This document shows positions 9,016 through 18,640 of a DNA stretch of 64,000 nucleotides, in pieces. Numbering within the stretch: the first letter of the stretch is position 1; each line of letters begins with the position of its first letter. The DNA comes from Gaetbulibacter_B jejuensis (GTDB lineage: Bacteria > Bacteroidota > Bacteroidia > Flavobacteriales > Flavobacteriaceae), in NCBI RefSeq assembly GCF_039524015.1, contig NZ_BAAAGF010000006.1:20232-84231 (forward strand). The letters run 5' to 3'. A program made the translations under genes and the position numbers. The notes under the pieces are model-generated. The model ran no database searches and was not told the DNA's origin. It saw only the letters and a list, made by a program, of their open reading frames with translations.

Positions 9016-10992
9016 TTATTTTATATTTTTTATGCTACTTTTTGATAACTCTTCTTTTACTCTGTTTTTTAACAAGAAATAGGTTAAAGCATAAAAAGGC
9101 AGACCAATAAGCAGCAAAAAGTAATTGATTTTTTTATCACTCTCTTTGAGTGTGCTGAAAAACTTAGAAATCTTGATTGAAGATACTACAAAGTAAATCG
9201 CAAAGAATAATAGTGCAATTAAACCTAAGTTAAGTATAGTAACTGCTAATTCAGGAAGCTTATTGTTTTTAAATACAAAATGAAGTACTATAAAAACAGC
9301 AGCAATAGCATAAGACACAAATGTGGTTAACGAGTAGTCGTTAAAGTCTTTTGCAACTTTTTCAGAGGCTATAAAATTCGTATCAATGTTAATGCCTTTT
9401 TCAACTATTTCGCTTGTGTTTAAACCTAGTTTTTTAAGTTGCGCATAGGCTCTAGGTTTTACGGTTTCGTCGTAATCGTACGATTCAAAGTTTTTAATAA
9501 CATCTACTAGCTTATCTTCATCGTAAGTTTCAAGCTTCTTATAACTTAGTAGAAGTGGATCATTTTCATCTTTGGGTTTTATTCTGAATAGTTTTTTAAG
9601 CGGATCTAATATGGAATCAAACTCAAATAAACCTCTATCTTTTGTGGCACGACGTGTTAAATAAATACTTAAAGGTAACATGATTAATGTTGAAAGCCAT
9701 GTTGCAAAAACAGGATTGAAAGACCCATCCTGAGAACTGTTTTTAGAAAAAATTCCTATAAAATGGTAGGTCAAAAACAATAATATTGCAATAACCAAAG
9801 GTAAACCAATACCTCCTTTTCTTATTAGTGCACCAAGAGGAGCGCCAACAAAGAATAGAATTATACAAGCAAATCCTAGTGCGTATTTTTCGTGTAATGA
9901 AATGATGTGCTTGTTTAGCCACTTGGTTTTACTAGTAGCTGCAAATGATTTAGATTCTATAATTTGATTAGTACTATTAACTGTATTTGTAGCCAAATTA
10001 AGAAGTTGAACTTTGGTTTTTGTATCAAATAACTCTAGGACTTCACCTGTGTAATTAGAATCTTTTTTGGTTTCAATGTCGTCTTTTAAATTGGCAATAG
10101 ATGTTCTTTCATAAAGTGTTTTAGAAAAATCTTTAAAGTCATTTGATTTTTCATTGTAAAGACTATCTATAGTGTAGTTTAGGTCGCTTACATCAAGCAT
10201 GTTAAACCTGCTTTCGTAACTCTTTTCCTCGTAATCTACATCGTTTAGTCCTTCTAAATCAACATTTATAACGTACTTTTCAAAGTAACTTTTTACATGT
10301 GGTTTTTTTACATTTTGTTTTGGGTCGTTACTAATAACTTCGTCATAGTAATTACCATTGTAAAGTACTAATTGTAAAATATTAGAGTTTTCACTACTTA
10401 TCAGTTCTCCAGTTTCAGAAGAAATTACAGTATAGTTCCCAACTCTTTTCGTGTTTTTTTTATGTATGTAAACATTTTTTAAGTACTGGCCTTTTTCACC
10501 GCTTTTTTCTTCTACTTTAATATTGTAGTTACCAACTTCGTTAAACTGCCCTTCGGCAATAGCCATAGCAGGTAGTGTTTTGGCAATGTTTTTTCTTAAG
10601 TTATAAAAGTTATAGTTAGCCCAAGGGATAACGTTGTTAGCAAAGAAAAATGTAACTACAGCAAGTATGAGTATAAAAACACTTAAACCTCTCATTGCTC
10701 TTTGCAATGAAATACCTGTAGATTTCATCGCGGCAAATTCATAGTTTTCGGCAAAGCTACCAAACACCATTATTGAGGCTAAAAGAATAGTAAGCGGTAA
10801 AATTAGAGGAATAAGGGTAGGAGTTACATATACAAGAAACTTAAGTATTACAGAAACCGCTAAATCTTTTCCTGCAAGTTCACTTATATACAACCAAATA
10901 GATTGTAAAACAAAAATGAGCATGAGTATCACAAACACGCTCATAAATGTTTTTAAGTACGTTTTAAGTATGTACCTATCAAGTATTTTCAT
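9016..10992 (-). CDS. lptF: LptF/LptG-family permease of the LPS transport system, C-terminally extended
   Basis: An inner-membrane YjgP/YjgQ permease that, with a partner permease and the LptB ATPase, extracts lipopolysaccharide towards the periplasmic bridge. It opens with MKILDRYILKTYLKTF, the usual amphipathic start. Three membrane helices (about 12-120), a periplasmic beta domain (about 130-330) and three more helices (about 345-430, with GAPLGALIRKGGIG between) complete the family core. At 658 residues it is far longer than the usual 360 or so: a charged region and then three or four extra hydrophobic segments follow (about 535-645). The shorter partner lies at 48495. Gaps of 10 bases to lolA and 24 to ribB suggest an operon. 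Confidence 0.88.
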   Translation of the reverse strand: MKILDRYILKTYLKTFMSVFVILMLIFVLQSIWLYISELAGKDLAVSVILKFLVYVTPTLIPLILPLTILLASIMVFGSFAENYEFAAMKSTGISLQRAMRGLSVFILILAVVTFFFANNVIPWANYNFYNLRKNIAKTLPAMAIAEGQFNEVGNYNIKVEEKSGEKGQYLKNVYIHKKNTKRVGNYTVISSETGELISSENSNILQLVLYNGNYYDEVISNDPKQNVKKPHVKSYFEKYVINVDLEGLNDVDYEEKSYESRFNMLDVSDLNYTIDSLYNEKSNDFKDFSKTLYERTSIANLKDDIETKKDSNYTGEVLELFDTKTKVQLLNLATNTVNSTNQIIESKSFAATSKTKWLNKHIISLHEKYALGFACIILFFVGAPLGALIRKGGIGLPLVIAILLFLTYHFIGIFSKNSSQDGSFNPVFATWLSTLIMLPLSIYLTRRATKDRGLFEFDSILDPLKKLFRIKPKDENDPLLLSYKKLETYDEDKLVDVIKNFESYDYDETVKPRAYAQLKKLGLNTSEIVEKGINIDTNFIASEKVAKDFNDYSLTTFVSYAIAAVFIVLHFVFKNNKLPELAVTILNLGLIALLFFAIYFVVSSIKISKFFSTLKESDKKINYFLLLIGLPFYALTYFLLKNRVKEELSKSSIKNIK

Positions 10993-11002
10993 TAATTAAA
11001 GC

Positions 11003-11641
11003 CTAATCCAATTTATTGATGTAGTAATCTTTATACTTATTCTCATCAAAAGTAAATAAGGATTTTGAAATCGGCTCATTAGTTTTAAAAGAATTAACAG
11101 TTAAAGTTGTTTTTGTTCCATTTTTACCAACTTCAATAAGGTTGTAAATATGCTTGGTTTGTGCATCAATACCTAATAAAACTTGCTTAATTTCAGAATT
11201 AGTATCAATTGGACTTAGTTTTACATATTGAATTTTTCTACCATTTACATTTTGAACAATATCCATTGTGTAAGTGTAACCATCTTCGTAAAAAGATAAC
11301 ATTTTACTAGGTGTGATTGTGCTTTCATCTTCAGAATTATCTGAAGAAATAGTTACTTCTTCATCATCAGGACTTATCGTGTAAAGGGTTTTACCATCAA
11401 AAATTCTAGTAGCTCCTAAAATGTTAAGTCTGTATTTTTCACCTTGCATTACAACATCACCACGAGTTTCTTGGTCAATGTTTTCACTTGTGTTTTTTAA
11501 TGCATATTTAAAGTCAATACTAATGTTTTCATAGCTTTTAATCTTTGCGCTAACTTCATTAAGTAAGTTTTTAGCTGAATTTTGTGCTACTGTGCTAAAA
11601 CTGATTAAAAGGACTAATGCTATTATAATTTTTTTCATCAT
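11003..11641 (-). CDS. lolA: LolA-family outer-membrane lipoprotein carrier
   Basis: 212 residues with a signal peptide (IALVLLISFSTVAQ) and an N-terminal LNEVSAKIKSYENISIDFKY segment typical of LolA, the periplasmic chaperone that ferries lipoproteins from the inner membrane to the outer. GDVVMQGEKYRL and FDGKTLYTISPDDEEVTI match the concave-sheet region of the fold. Two adjacent ATG codons (11641 and 11638) are equally possible. It sits 14 bases after ftsK and 10 before lptF. The ftsK-lolA pairing is familiar from other bacteria, and its placement beside an LPS exporter makes this an envelope-assembly operon. Confidence 0.88.
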   Translation of the reverse strand: MMKKIIIALVLLISFSTVAQNSAKNLLNEVSAKIKSYENISIDFKYALKNTSENIDQETRGDVVMQGEKYRLNILGATRIFDGKTLYTISPDDEEVTISSDNSEDESTITPSKMLSFYEDGYTYTMDIVQNVNGRKIQYVKLSPIDTNSEIKQVLLGIDAQTKHIYNLIEVGKNGTKTTLTVNSFKTNEPISKSLFTFDENKYKDYYINKLD

Positions 11642-11655
11642 TATGTTTTTTGTGC

Positions 11656-14043
11656 CTAAAGGCTTTCGTTTTCTAATAGTTGGTCTAATGCTGCTAAATC
11701 TGGTACTAAAACCTGACGTGCTTTACTGCCTTCAAAACCACCAACAATACCAGCAGCTTCAAGTTGGTCAATTAACCTTCCAGCTCTGTTGTAACCTAAT
11801 TTTAATTTACGTTGCAACAATGATGCTGAACCTTGTTGTGCAGTTACAATTATTTCGGCAGCTTCTCTAAACAGCTTATCTCTGTCTTCTATATCTATAT
11901 CAATACTTGTGCCACTTTCTTCACCAACATACTCTGGTAAAAGGTAAGCATCTGGATATGCTTTTTGTGCACCAATAAATTCAGTGATTTTTTCTACTTC
12001 TGGTGTGTCGACAAAAGCACATTGTATTCTTATAATGTCGTTTCCTTGAGTGTAAAGCATATCTCCACGACCAATAAGTTGGTCTGCTCCAGCTCCATCT
12101 AAAATAGTACGTGAGTCTATTTTTGAAGTTACTCTAAAAGCGATACGAGCAGGGAAGTTTGCTTTAATAATACCAGTAATAACGTTAACCGATGGACGTT
12201 GTGTAGCAATAATTAGGTGAATACCAATAGCACGAGCTAATTGCGCTAAACGCGCAATTGGAGTTTCAACTTCTTTTCCTGCAGTCATAATTAAATCGGC
12301 AAACTCATCAACAACCAAGACAATATATGGTAAGTATTGATGGCCTTCGTTAGGATTTAATTTTCTAGCTTTAAACTTTTCGTTGTATTCTTTAATGTTA
12401 CGACACATTGCGTTTTTAAGCATTTCGTAACGATTATCCATTTCAATACACAAAGAGTTTAACGTGTTAATCACTTTAGTGTTATCGGTAATTATGGCTT
12501 CCTCACTATCAGGTAGTTTTGCCAAATAATGACGTTCAATTTTATTGAATAAAGTAAGTTCTACTTTTTTAGGGTCAACCAACACAAACTTAACTTCAGC
12601 AGGATGTTTCTTATACAATAGCGAAGTTAAAACTGCATTTAAACCTACCGATTTTCCTTGTCCTGTAGCACCTGCCATAAGTAAATGAGGCATTTTTGCT
12701 AAGTCTACAACCATGGTTTCATTGCTAATGGTTTTACCAAAAGCAATAGGCAATTGCATGTCAGATTTTTGAAATTTTTGCGAAGCAATTACCGAACGCA
12801 TAGAAACAATAGTTGAGTTTTTGTTTGGCACCTCAATACCTATGGTTCCTTTTCCTGGAATAGGAGCAATAATACGAATTCCTAATGCTGAAAGCGATAA
12901 TGCAATATCGTCTTCAAGGTTTTTAATTCTTGAAATTCTTACTCCAGCTTCAGGGACAATTTCATAAAGTGTTACTGTTGGTCCAATAGTAGCTTTAATG
13001 TTAGAAATTCCAATTTTGTAGTTATTCAGGGTTTCTACAATTCGGTTTTTGTTTTCTTCTAGCTCTTCTTGGTTTATGGTGATACCTTCAGAATCGTATT
13101 TTTTTAACAAATCTAAAGGCGGAAATTCAAACTTACTGAGTTCTAGTGTTGGGTCAAACTGTCCGAAATCTTCAACGAGCTTATTTGATAAGTTATCAGC
13201 TTCAGAAATTTCTTCTTCAAATTGTTCAATCTCTATTTCTACGTCTTCTTTAACCTCTTCAGTAACTTCAACTTTTATAGGCTCTTTTTTAGGTTCTGGT
13301 TTTGAATGGTTTTCAATAGTAGGCTCTACAGTATCTTCAACATTAAGCTCAAAAGCAGATTTGATATCTTCAGCTTCGGCAGTTAGGTCATTATCTACAG
13401 CAATTGAAGTATCATTATCAGTGGTAGTGTTGAACTCATTTTTAAGGTCTTTTTTGGCACGTTTAAAAAGATTTACAAAGGTTTGACCTGTAAATTTAAA
13501 TCGGATAGCTAAATAGGAAATCAATCCAAAAAGTAGGAGTAGTGCTGTACCAATTTTACCAATGTAATCTTGGAAATAAGAGTTCATTTCAAAACCTATG
13601 GTTCCTCCAAGTATGTTGTATTTGTGCGTAAAAAAACCAAAAAATATGGATAACCAAATAACAATTAGTGTTCCCCATATCCAGTGTTTTCTTAGCTTAG
13701 TTTTATTAATATCTAGTGTAACGTAAACACCTGAAAGGAATAGTAAACCTGAAAAGATAAACGATGCAATACCAAATCCTTTAGTGATAAACAATTCGCT
13801 TAACCAAGCACCAATAACATTCATCCAGTTTTCGGCTTCTTGCTCGCGAGAAGGAAATTGACTAACGATGCTTTGATCTGCTTTTCCACTAAATAAAAAC
13901 GACAAGAAAGCTATAAAGAGTATGATACCAAATATCATCAACAAACTACCAAAAATTAATTTTTGTTGGCTTGTTAATGTTAAATTCGGCTTTTTAAATT
14001 TAGAAGTTTTACTGCTTTTAGTTTTGGTTTTCTTCTTCGCCAT
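11656..14043 (-). CDS. ftsK: FtsK/SpoIIIE DNA translocase
   Basis: 795 residues from the ATG at 14043; an in-frame TTG one codon upstream is a less likely start. Four membrane helices occupy the first 190 residues or so. A Glu-rich linker follows (about 200-290), then the RecA-like motor with Walker A GATGQGKS (about 455-462) and Walker B VLVVDEFADL (about 575). The C-terminal winged-helix gamma domain (SASLLQRKLKLGYNRAGRL) would read the polar KOPS sequences that orient the motor towards dif. The protein couples chromosome segregation to septum closure. A TAttTTTG -7 element lies at 14065-14072. Length and domain order are normal for the family. Confidence 0.95.
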   Translation of the reverse strand: MAKKKTKTKSSKTSKFKKPNLTLTSQQKLIFGSLLMIFGIILFIAFLSFLFSGKADQSIVSQFPSREQEAENWMNVIGAWLSELFITKGFGIASFIFSGLLFLSGVYVTLDINKTKLRKHWIWGTLIVIWLSIFFGFFTHKYNILGGTIGFEMNSYFQDYIGKIGTALLLLFGLISYLAIRFKFTGQTFVNLFKRAKKDLKNEFNTTTDNDTSIAVDNDLTAEAEDIKSAFELNVEDTVEPTIENHSKPEPKKEPIKVEVTEEVKEDVEIEIEQFEEEISEADNLSNKLVEDFGQFDPTLELSKFEFPPLDLLKKYDSEGITINQEELEENKNRIVETLNNYKIGISNIKATIGPTVTLYEIVPEAGVRISRIKNLEDDIALSLSALGIRIIAPIPGKGTIGIEVPNKNSTIVSMRSVIASQKFQKSDMQLPIAFGKTISNETMVVDLAKMPHLLMAGATGQGKSVGLNAVLTSLLYKKHPAEVKFVLVDPKKVELTLFNKIERHYLAKLPDSEEAIITDNTKVINTLNSLCIEMDNRYEMLKNAMCRNIKEYNEKFKARKLNPNEGHQYLPYIVLVVDEFADLIMTAGKEVETPIARLAQLARAIGIHLIIATQRPSVNVITGIIKANFPARIAFRVTSKIDSRTILDGAGADQLIGRGDMLYTQGNDIIRIQCAFVDTPEVEKITEFIGAQKAYPDAYLLPEYVGEESGTSIDIDIEDRDKLFREAAEIIVTAQQGSASLLQRKLKLGYNRAGRLIDQLEAAGIVGGFEGSKARQVLVPDLAALDQLLENESL

Positions 14044-14106
14044 CAACGCATTGTTAGATTAAAACAAAAATACAAATTACTAACGTTTATCCTAACGGAA
14101 TTAGTA

Positions 14107-14475
14107 TTAAAACAACTTTGGGATATAAATCACCAAAGCGCCTATAATAGCTGTAACCGATGCGATAAAAACTGCACCAGCAGCTATGTCTTTTATTCTG
14201 CCAATTGACTTGTGATGTTCAGGATGAATAAAATCTGCAATATATTCAACAGCAGTATTAACACCTTCAATACTTATTACTAAACCAATAAACGCTATTT
14301 GAAATAACCATTCGGTAGTAGAAATATTAAAATAAAATCCAGCAGCAGTAACTAGAATAGCTACTACTATCTGAATTTTTATACTTGCTTCGGTTTTGAT
14401 TAAGTAAGCAGCACCTTTATAGGCAAAACCTACGCTTTTTAATCTGTTTTGTAAAAAAGACTCCTTTTTGGGCAT
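14107..14475 (-). CDS. dgkA: diacylglycerol kinase (prokaryotic integral-membrane type)
   Basis: 122 residues, close to the size of the small membrane DgkA enzymes, which phosphorylate diacylglycerol or undecaprenol with ATP. Three hydrophobic helices are visible. Between helix 2 and the C-terminal part lies the signature EGVNTAVEYIADFI...KDIAAGAVF, whose acidic residues bind Mg-ATP. The N-terminal amphipathic part RLKSVGFAYKGAAYL is typical. In Gram-positives and many Bacteroidota this type favours undecaprenol, so lipid-carrier recycling is as likely as diacylglycerol turnover. It lies 7 bases downstream of tpx, hence co-transcribed. Confidence 0.9.
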   Translation of the reverse strand: MPKKESFLQNRLKSVGFAYKGAAYLIKTEASIKIQIVVAILVTAAGFYFNISTTEWLFQIAFIGLVISIEGVNTAVEYIADFIHPEHHKSIGRIKDIAAGAVFIASVTAIIGALVIYIPKLF

Positions 14476-14482
14476 TTGTAAA

Positions 14483-14983
14483 TTAAGATAAAGCGTCTAA
14501 TGCAGCTTTGTAGTTAGGTTCGTCTACAATTTCAGCAACTTGCTCAGTATGTGTAACAACACCATCAGCATTGATTACTACAATGCATCTAGAGTGTAAA
14601 GCTTCTAGTGGACCATCAGTAAAATCTAAACCATAAGCTTTTCCAAAACTACCATCTTTGTAATCAGATAAACTAATCACATTATCTAGTCCTTCAGCAC
14701 CACAAAAACGTGATTGTGCAAAAGGTAAATCTTTAGAGATGCACAATACTTTAGTGTTGTTTAAGCTACTTGCTTCTTTGTTAAAAGTTCTTACAGATTG
14801 AGCACAAGTACCAGTATCAACACTTGGGAAGATGTTTAAAATTACATTGCTGCCTTTAAAATCATTTAACGATTTACTGCCTAAATCGTTTGTGGTAAGG
14901 GTGAAATCTGGAGCTTTAGAACCAACAGATGGTAAAGTTCCTGAAGTATGTATTGTATTTCCTTTTAAAGTTACGATTGCCAT
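14483..14983 (-). CDS. tpx: thiol peroxidase (atypical 2-Cys peroxiredoxin)
   Basis: 166 residues, full length. It reduces lipid and other hydroperoxides using thioredoxin. The peroxidatic Cys60 sits in SVDTGTCAQSVRTFN and the resolving Cys94 in SRFCGAEG, the spacing typical of Tpx; a third Cys (81) is in VLCISKDLPFAQ. The N-terminal VTLKGNTIHTSG is diagnostic of Tpx rather than Bcp. It precedes dgkA by 7 bases. The upstream region has an AT-rich stretch but no exact -33/-7 pair was found. Confidence 0.95.
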   Translation of the reverse strand: MAIVTLKGNTIHTSGTLPSVGSKAPDFTLTTNDLGSKSLNDFKGSNVILNIFPSVDTGTCAQSVRTFNKEASSLNNTKVLCISKDLPFAQSRFCGAEGLDNVISLSDYKDGSFGKAYGLDFTDGPLEALHSRCIVVINADGVVTHTEQVAEIVDEPNYKAALDALS

Positions 14984-15011
14984 AATATTGTGATTTTTTA
15001 TTTATGCTAAA

Positions 15012-15042
15012 ATTAATGATTATTTGAGGCTTAATCATTAAA
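15012..15042. repeat. 10-bp inverted repeat between the PAP2 gene and tpx
   Basis: TTAATGATTA (15013-15022) and TAATCATTAA (15032-15041) flank a 9-base loop. On the minus strand it lies just after the PAP2 phosphatase stop and could act as a weak terminator, followed by AATTTTAG rather than a full T-run. It could also be part of the tpx control region. Confidence 0.4.
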
Positions 15043-15075
15043 AAAAGTATAATATTTTTAAAATAGAAGTTTAAA

Positions 15076-15936
15076 TTAAAACGTACCTACTAAACCTATT
15101 TGGTTGGAACTGAATTTAATATTCCAGCTGATTTGTTTTTCTCTTTTAGGAGTGTTGTAAGCATTTTCATCGTTTAAAAACTTATCAATACTATCTACAA
15201 CAACTATACTAACAATTGCACTAAAAGCAATGTCGGTAACCCAATGTGCATCATCAATAATTCTTGATATTGGAGGAATTGCTCCAACGGTATAAATACC
15301 TGCTTTAACCCAAGGGTTTTTAAATTGTTTGGCTATAGAATGTGCCATAGTTACAGAAAGAATAGTATGTCCCGAAGGAAAGGATCTAAAAGCAGCTTCT
15401 CCAGAGAAAGGTTTAAAAGTGTAGTTGTCATAACCAGAACCAGGACGAGCTCTACCAATTGCAGCTTTACTAACAGTTTGTATTAAACCTGTAGTTATAG
15501 ATGATGAAATAATTAAAACACTAGTTTTACGGACTTTTTCATTTTTAGTAAATATCCCAAACGCATATAAACCTGCATTTGCCATAAAGTAGTTTTGTGG
15601 ACTACCAAAATACCAACCAAAGTCTCTTAATGGTGTAGGGAAGTCGTCTTTATTGTTTAAAGCAAAGTCGCGAATAGGCTCATCCGCTAAACTAAGTGCT
15701 GCAGTACCTGCAACAAATAAACCAAGCTTTTCAAAATCTTTAGATTTCCAATGTAGCGGTCTAGTAAAAGAATGTCCTACACCTTTTAAAGTGTATTTAA
15801 AATCATGCTTAGCTAATTGCCATATTGAAGTAGAATCTTGCTCTTGTACATCAATAACAAGCTGTTGCGCTACAGAGTTGTTGTAGGTAAACAGCATTAT
15901 AGCTAGAACTGTTATTACTTTAAATCTAAGAAGCAC
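15076..15936 (-). CDS. PAP2-family membrane-associated phosphatase
   Basis: 286 residues with an N-terminal signal (VLAIMLFTYNNSVAQ). All three parts of the PAP2 / acid phosphatase signature are present: KAAIGRARP, PSGH, and SRIIDDAHWVTD, giving the catalytic His pair and phosphate-binding Arg and Lys residues. Family members dephosphorylate undecaprenyl pyrophosphate, phosphatidate or lipid A; the substrate here is not clear. Start: the frame begins at a GTG (15936). The next ATG is 13 codons in and would cut the signal peptide, so GTG initiation is favoured. It lies in the leftward block between pheT and tpx with its own gaps. Confidence 0.85.
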   Translation of the reverse strand: MLLRFKVITVLAIMLFTYNNSVAQQLVIDVQEQDSTSIWQLAKHDFKYTLKGVGHSFTRPLHWKSKDFEKLGLFVAGTAALSLADEPIRDFALNNKDDFPTPLRDFGWYFGSPQNYFMANAGLYAFGIFTKNEKVRKTSVLIISSSITTGLIQTVSKAAIGRARPGSGYDNYTFKPFSGEAAFRSFPSGHTILSVTMAHSIAKQFKNPWVKAGIYTVGAIPPISRIIDDAHWVTDIAFSAIVSIVVVDSIDKFLNDENAYNTPKREKQISWNIKFSSNQIGLVGTF

Positions 15937-15970
15937 TCTCTTTATTACAATTAAGCGTGATGGTATTTTT

Positions 15971-18397
15971 TTATCTTAATTCAGCTCCAAGTTGCTTTTC
16001 AAAATTAGATTGCAACTTGTTCATGATTTTGTCTATTTGCTTATCTGTAAGTGTTTTGTGCTCGTCTTGTAATGTAAAACTCACAGCATAACTCTTTTTA
16101 CCTTTTGGAAGGTTTTTACCTTGATATACATCAAACAAATCAACATCTTTAAGAAGCTGTTTTTCAGTTTGCATAGCAATGGTATCTATTTGCTCAAAAG
16201 TAACATTGTCATCAAGTAAGAGCGCAAAATCACGTCTTACTTCAGGGTATTTAGGAATGTCTTTAAAAGTAATGTTATTCTGTTTAACAGTTTCTATAAT
16301 GTTATCCCAATTAAAATCAGCAAAAAGTACGCTTTGGGCTATTCCAAAATGTTTCAATACTTTTTTACCGATTAATCCAAATTCTACTAATTTGACTTTT
16401 CCTTTAGATAAAGAAATACCTTCACTAAAAACATCATTTTTAATAGGAGAAACTTTTAACGAAGTTATACCAAGACGTTCTAAAACAGCAGTAATAGTTC
16501 CTTTAAGGTAAAAGAAATCACTTTGTTGTGTTGGAGCGTTCCAACGTTCAGTATTTCTGTTTCCGCTAACAAAAAGAGATAAGTGTTTGTGCTCTTCACG
16601 ATTACCATTGTAGTTGTGATAAGTTTTACCAAACTCATATAATTTAAGGTTGTCTCTTTTTCTGTTGATGTTATGACTTACAGCTTCTAAACCAGAAAAT
16701 AGTAAGCTTTGACGCATAACGCTTAAATCGTTACTCAACGGATTAAGCATTTCTACATTATGCTCGTCGTTTAAGTTTTGCGTTAAAGCAATGTATTTTG
16801 GATTTGTAAGTGAATTTGCCATAATCTCATAAAATCCTTGAGCAGACAATTGATTACCTACAATATTTTGCAATTTATAATCTTCAAAACGCGATGAGTT
16901 CGAAATCGAAGCATTTAATTTTTCGGTAGTTTTAATGTTGTTGTAACCATAAACTCTCAAGATTTCTTCAATAACGTCGGCTTCACGTTGTACGTCATTT
17001 CTATAGGCAGGAACTGTTAGTCCTAAACCAGCTTCAGTAACGTTATTTACTTTAATGTCTAAGGACGTAAGTATTCTTTTGATAACTTCTTTAGGGATTT
17101 CCTCTCCAATAAGTTTTTTGGCGTTTTCAAAACTTAAACGTACCTGAAAATCTTCAATTTTATTTGGATACATGTCAATAACGTCACTCGTTATTTCACC
17201 ACCAGCAATATCCTGAATTAATAATGCAGCACGTTTTAGTGCATATTCAGTAATATTAGGGTCAATACCACGTTCAAACCTAAAAGAAGCATCAGTATTT
17301 AAACCGTGTCTTTTAGCTGTTTTTCGCACACTTACAGGATTGAAATAAGCACTTTCTAAAAAGATACTAGTTGTACTTTCGGTTACTCCAGATTCAATAC
17401 CACCAAAAACACCAGCAATACACATAGGTTTTTCGGCATCACAAATCATTAAATCTTCTTCATGTAACTCGCGTTCTACTTCATCTAAAGTTGTAAACTT
17501 TGTGCCTTTAGGTAGTGTTTTTACAATAACTTTATTTCCTGTAATCTTATTAGCATCAAAAGCATGTAAGGGTTGACCAAGTTCATGAAGTACATAGTTG
17601 GTGATATCTACAACATTGTTTTTTGGCGCTAAACCAATGGCTTTTAATCGGTTTTGTAACCAAGCTGGAGATGCTTCAACTTTTATTCCAGAAATTGTAA
17701 CTCCGCAATAACGAGGAGCTAGTTCTTTATCATTAACTTCTACATCAACTTTTAAAGTTCTGCTATCTACATGAAATGCACTTACTGAAGGTGTTATCAA
17801 CTCAAGGTTAATGTCCTTTTGAAGTAAGCCTGCTTTAAGGTCTCTTGCTGTACCAAAATGACTCATTGCATCAGCTCTGTTGGGAGTTAACCCAATTTCA
17901 AAAACATGGTCGTTTTCTACTTTGAAAATTTCAGAAGCTAATGCGCCTACCTTTATTTTCTCATCTAGAACTAAAATACCTTCATGAGACGATCCTAGAC
18001 CAAGTTCATCCTCAGCGCAAATCATTCCGTGGCTTTCTTCACCTCTAATTTTTCCTTTTTTGATTTTCCAAGCTTCACCTTCGCTTGTGTAAAGTGTAGT
18101 TCCTATAGTAGCGACAGGTACTTTTTGACCAGCAGCAACATTAGGTGCTCCACAAACAATTTGTAAAGGCGTTTCTTCACCAATATTTACAGTAGTAACT
18201 TTTAGTCTGTCAGCATTTGGGTGTTGTACACAGGTAAGAACCTCTCCAACAACTATACCTTCAAGTCCGCCTTTAATAGATTGAAACGACTCAATACCTT
18301 CAACTTCCAAGCCTAAATCAGTTAGGAGTTCTCCAGTTTTTTCAGGACTCCAATCTGTTTTTATAAATTGCTTTAACCAATTATATGAAATCTTCAT
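15971..18397 (-). CDS. pheT: phenylalanyl-tRNA synthetase beta subunit
   Basis: 808 residues from the ATG at 18397 (MKISYNWLKQFI), the normal PheT start. A longer frame to 18442 is excluded because the promoter at 18421-18450 would place transcription start near 18414. Domains in order: an N-terminal region with the EMAP/OB tRNA-binding fold (about 40-150, GEVLTCVQHPNADRLKVT), the B3/B4 editing domain, B5 (about 400-470), the inactive class II core, and a C-terminal FDX-ACB anticodon-binding domain (KYPEVRRDFALLLDD). It works as an alpha2-beta2 enzyme with PheS, which is not in this window, so pheS and pheT are unlinked here. Confidence 0.97.
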   Translation of the reverse strand: MKISYNWLKQFIKTDWSPEKTGELLTDLGLEVEGIESFQSIKGGLEGIVVGEVLTCVQHPNADRLKVTTVNIGEETPLQIVCGAPNVAAGQKVPVATIGTTLYTSEGEAWKIKKGKIRGEESHGMICAEDELGLGSSHEGILVLDEKIKVGALASEIFKVENDHVFEIGLTPNRADAMSHFGTARDLKAGLLQKDINLELITPSVSAFHVDSRTLKVDVEVNDKELAPRYCGVTISGIKVEASPAWLQNRLKAIGLAPKNNVVDITNYVLHELGQPLHAFDANKITGNKVIVKTLPKGTKFTTLDEVERELHEEDLMICDAEKPMCIAGVFGGIESGVTESTTSIFLESAYFNPVSVRKTAKRHGLNTDASFRFERGIDPNITEYALKRAALLIQDIAGGEITSDVIDMYPNKIEDFQVRLSFENAKKLIGEEIPKEVIKRILTSLDIKVNNVTEAGLGLTVPAYRNDVQREADVIEEILRVYGYNNIKTTEKLNASISNSSRFEDYKLQNIVGNQLSAQGFYEIMANSLTNPKYIALTQNLNDEHNVEMLNPLSNDLSVMRQSLLFSGLEAVSHNINRKRDNLKLYEFGKTYHNYNGNREEHKHLSLFVSGNRNTERWNAPTQQSDFFYLKGTITAVLERLGITSLKVSPIKNDVFSEGISLSKGKVKLVEFGLIGKKVLKHFGIAQSVLFADFNWDNIIETVKQNNITFKDIPKYPEVRRDFALLLDDNVTFEQIDTIAMQTEKQLLKDVDLFDVYQGKNLPKGKKSYAVSFTLQDEHKTLTDKQIDKIMNKLQSNFEKQLGAELR

Positions 18398-18420
18398 GTG
18401 ATGTTTTAAAATAGAATCGA

Positions 18421-18450
18421 CAAAGATAAAACATTGCAGCAATGATTCAA
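18421..18450 (-). promoter_or_regulatory. pheT promoter, Bacteroidota type
   Basis: Read on the minus strand this is TTG, exactly 19 bases, then TATCTTTG. It matches the TTG-N19-TAnnTTTG consensus used by the Bacteroidota primary sigma factor. It is 24 bases from the pheT ATG and fixes that start. Confidence 0.75.
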
Positions 18451-18640
18451 ATATTGCTAACTAATTTCTGTTTTTATTATTTAGAGCAAGAAATTTGTAG
18501 TTAGTCACTTACTTTTTGGGTAATAATTGCTCCCATATAAAAGATTTTAGTCTACCATTGAATTTTTTAATGCTCGATGTTTGTTTTTGTGTTGCACCTT
18601 GTTTTTCTTTGGAGAGTATATAATTAATCCATTTTTATTT

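Noticed and set aside
18398..18442. Longer PheT N-terminus
   Set aside because: The extension overlaps a perfect promoter, and MKISYNWL at 18397 is the standard start.
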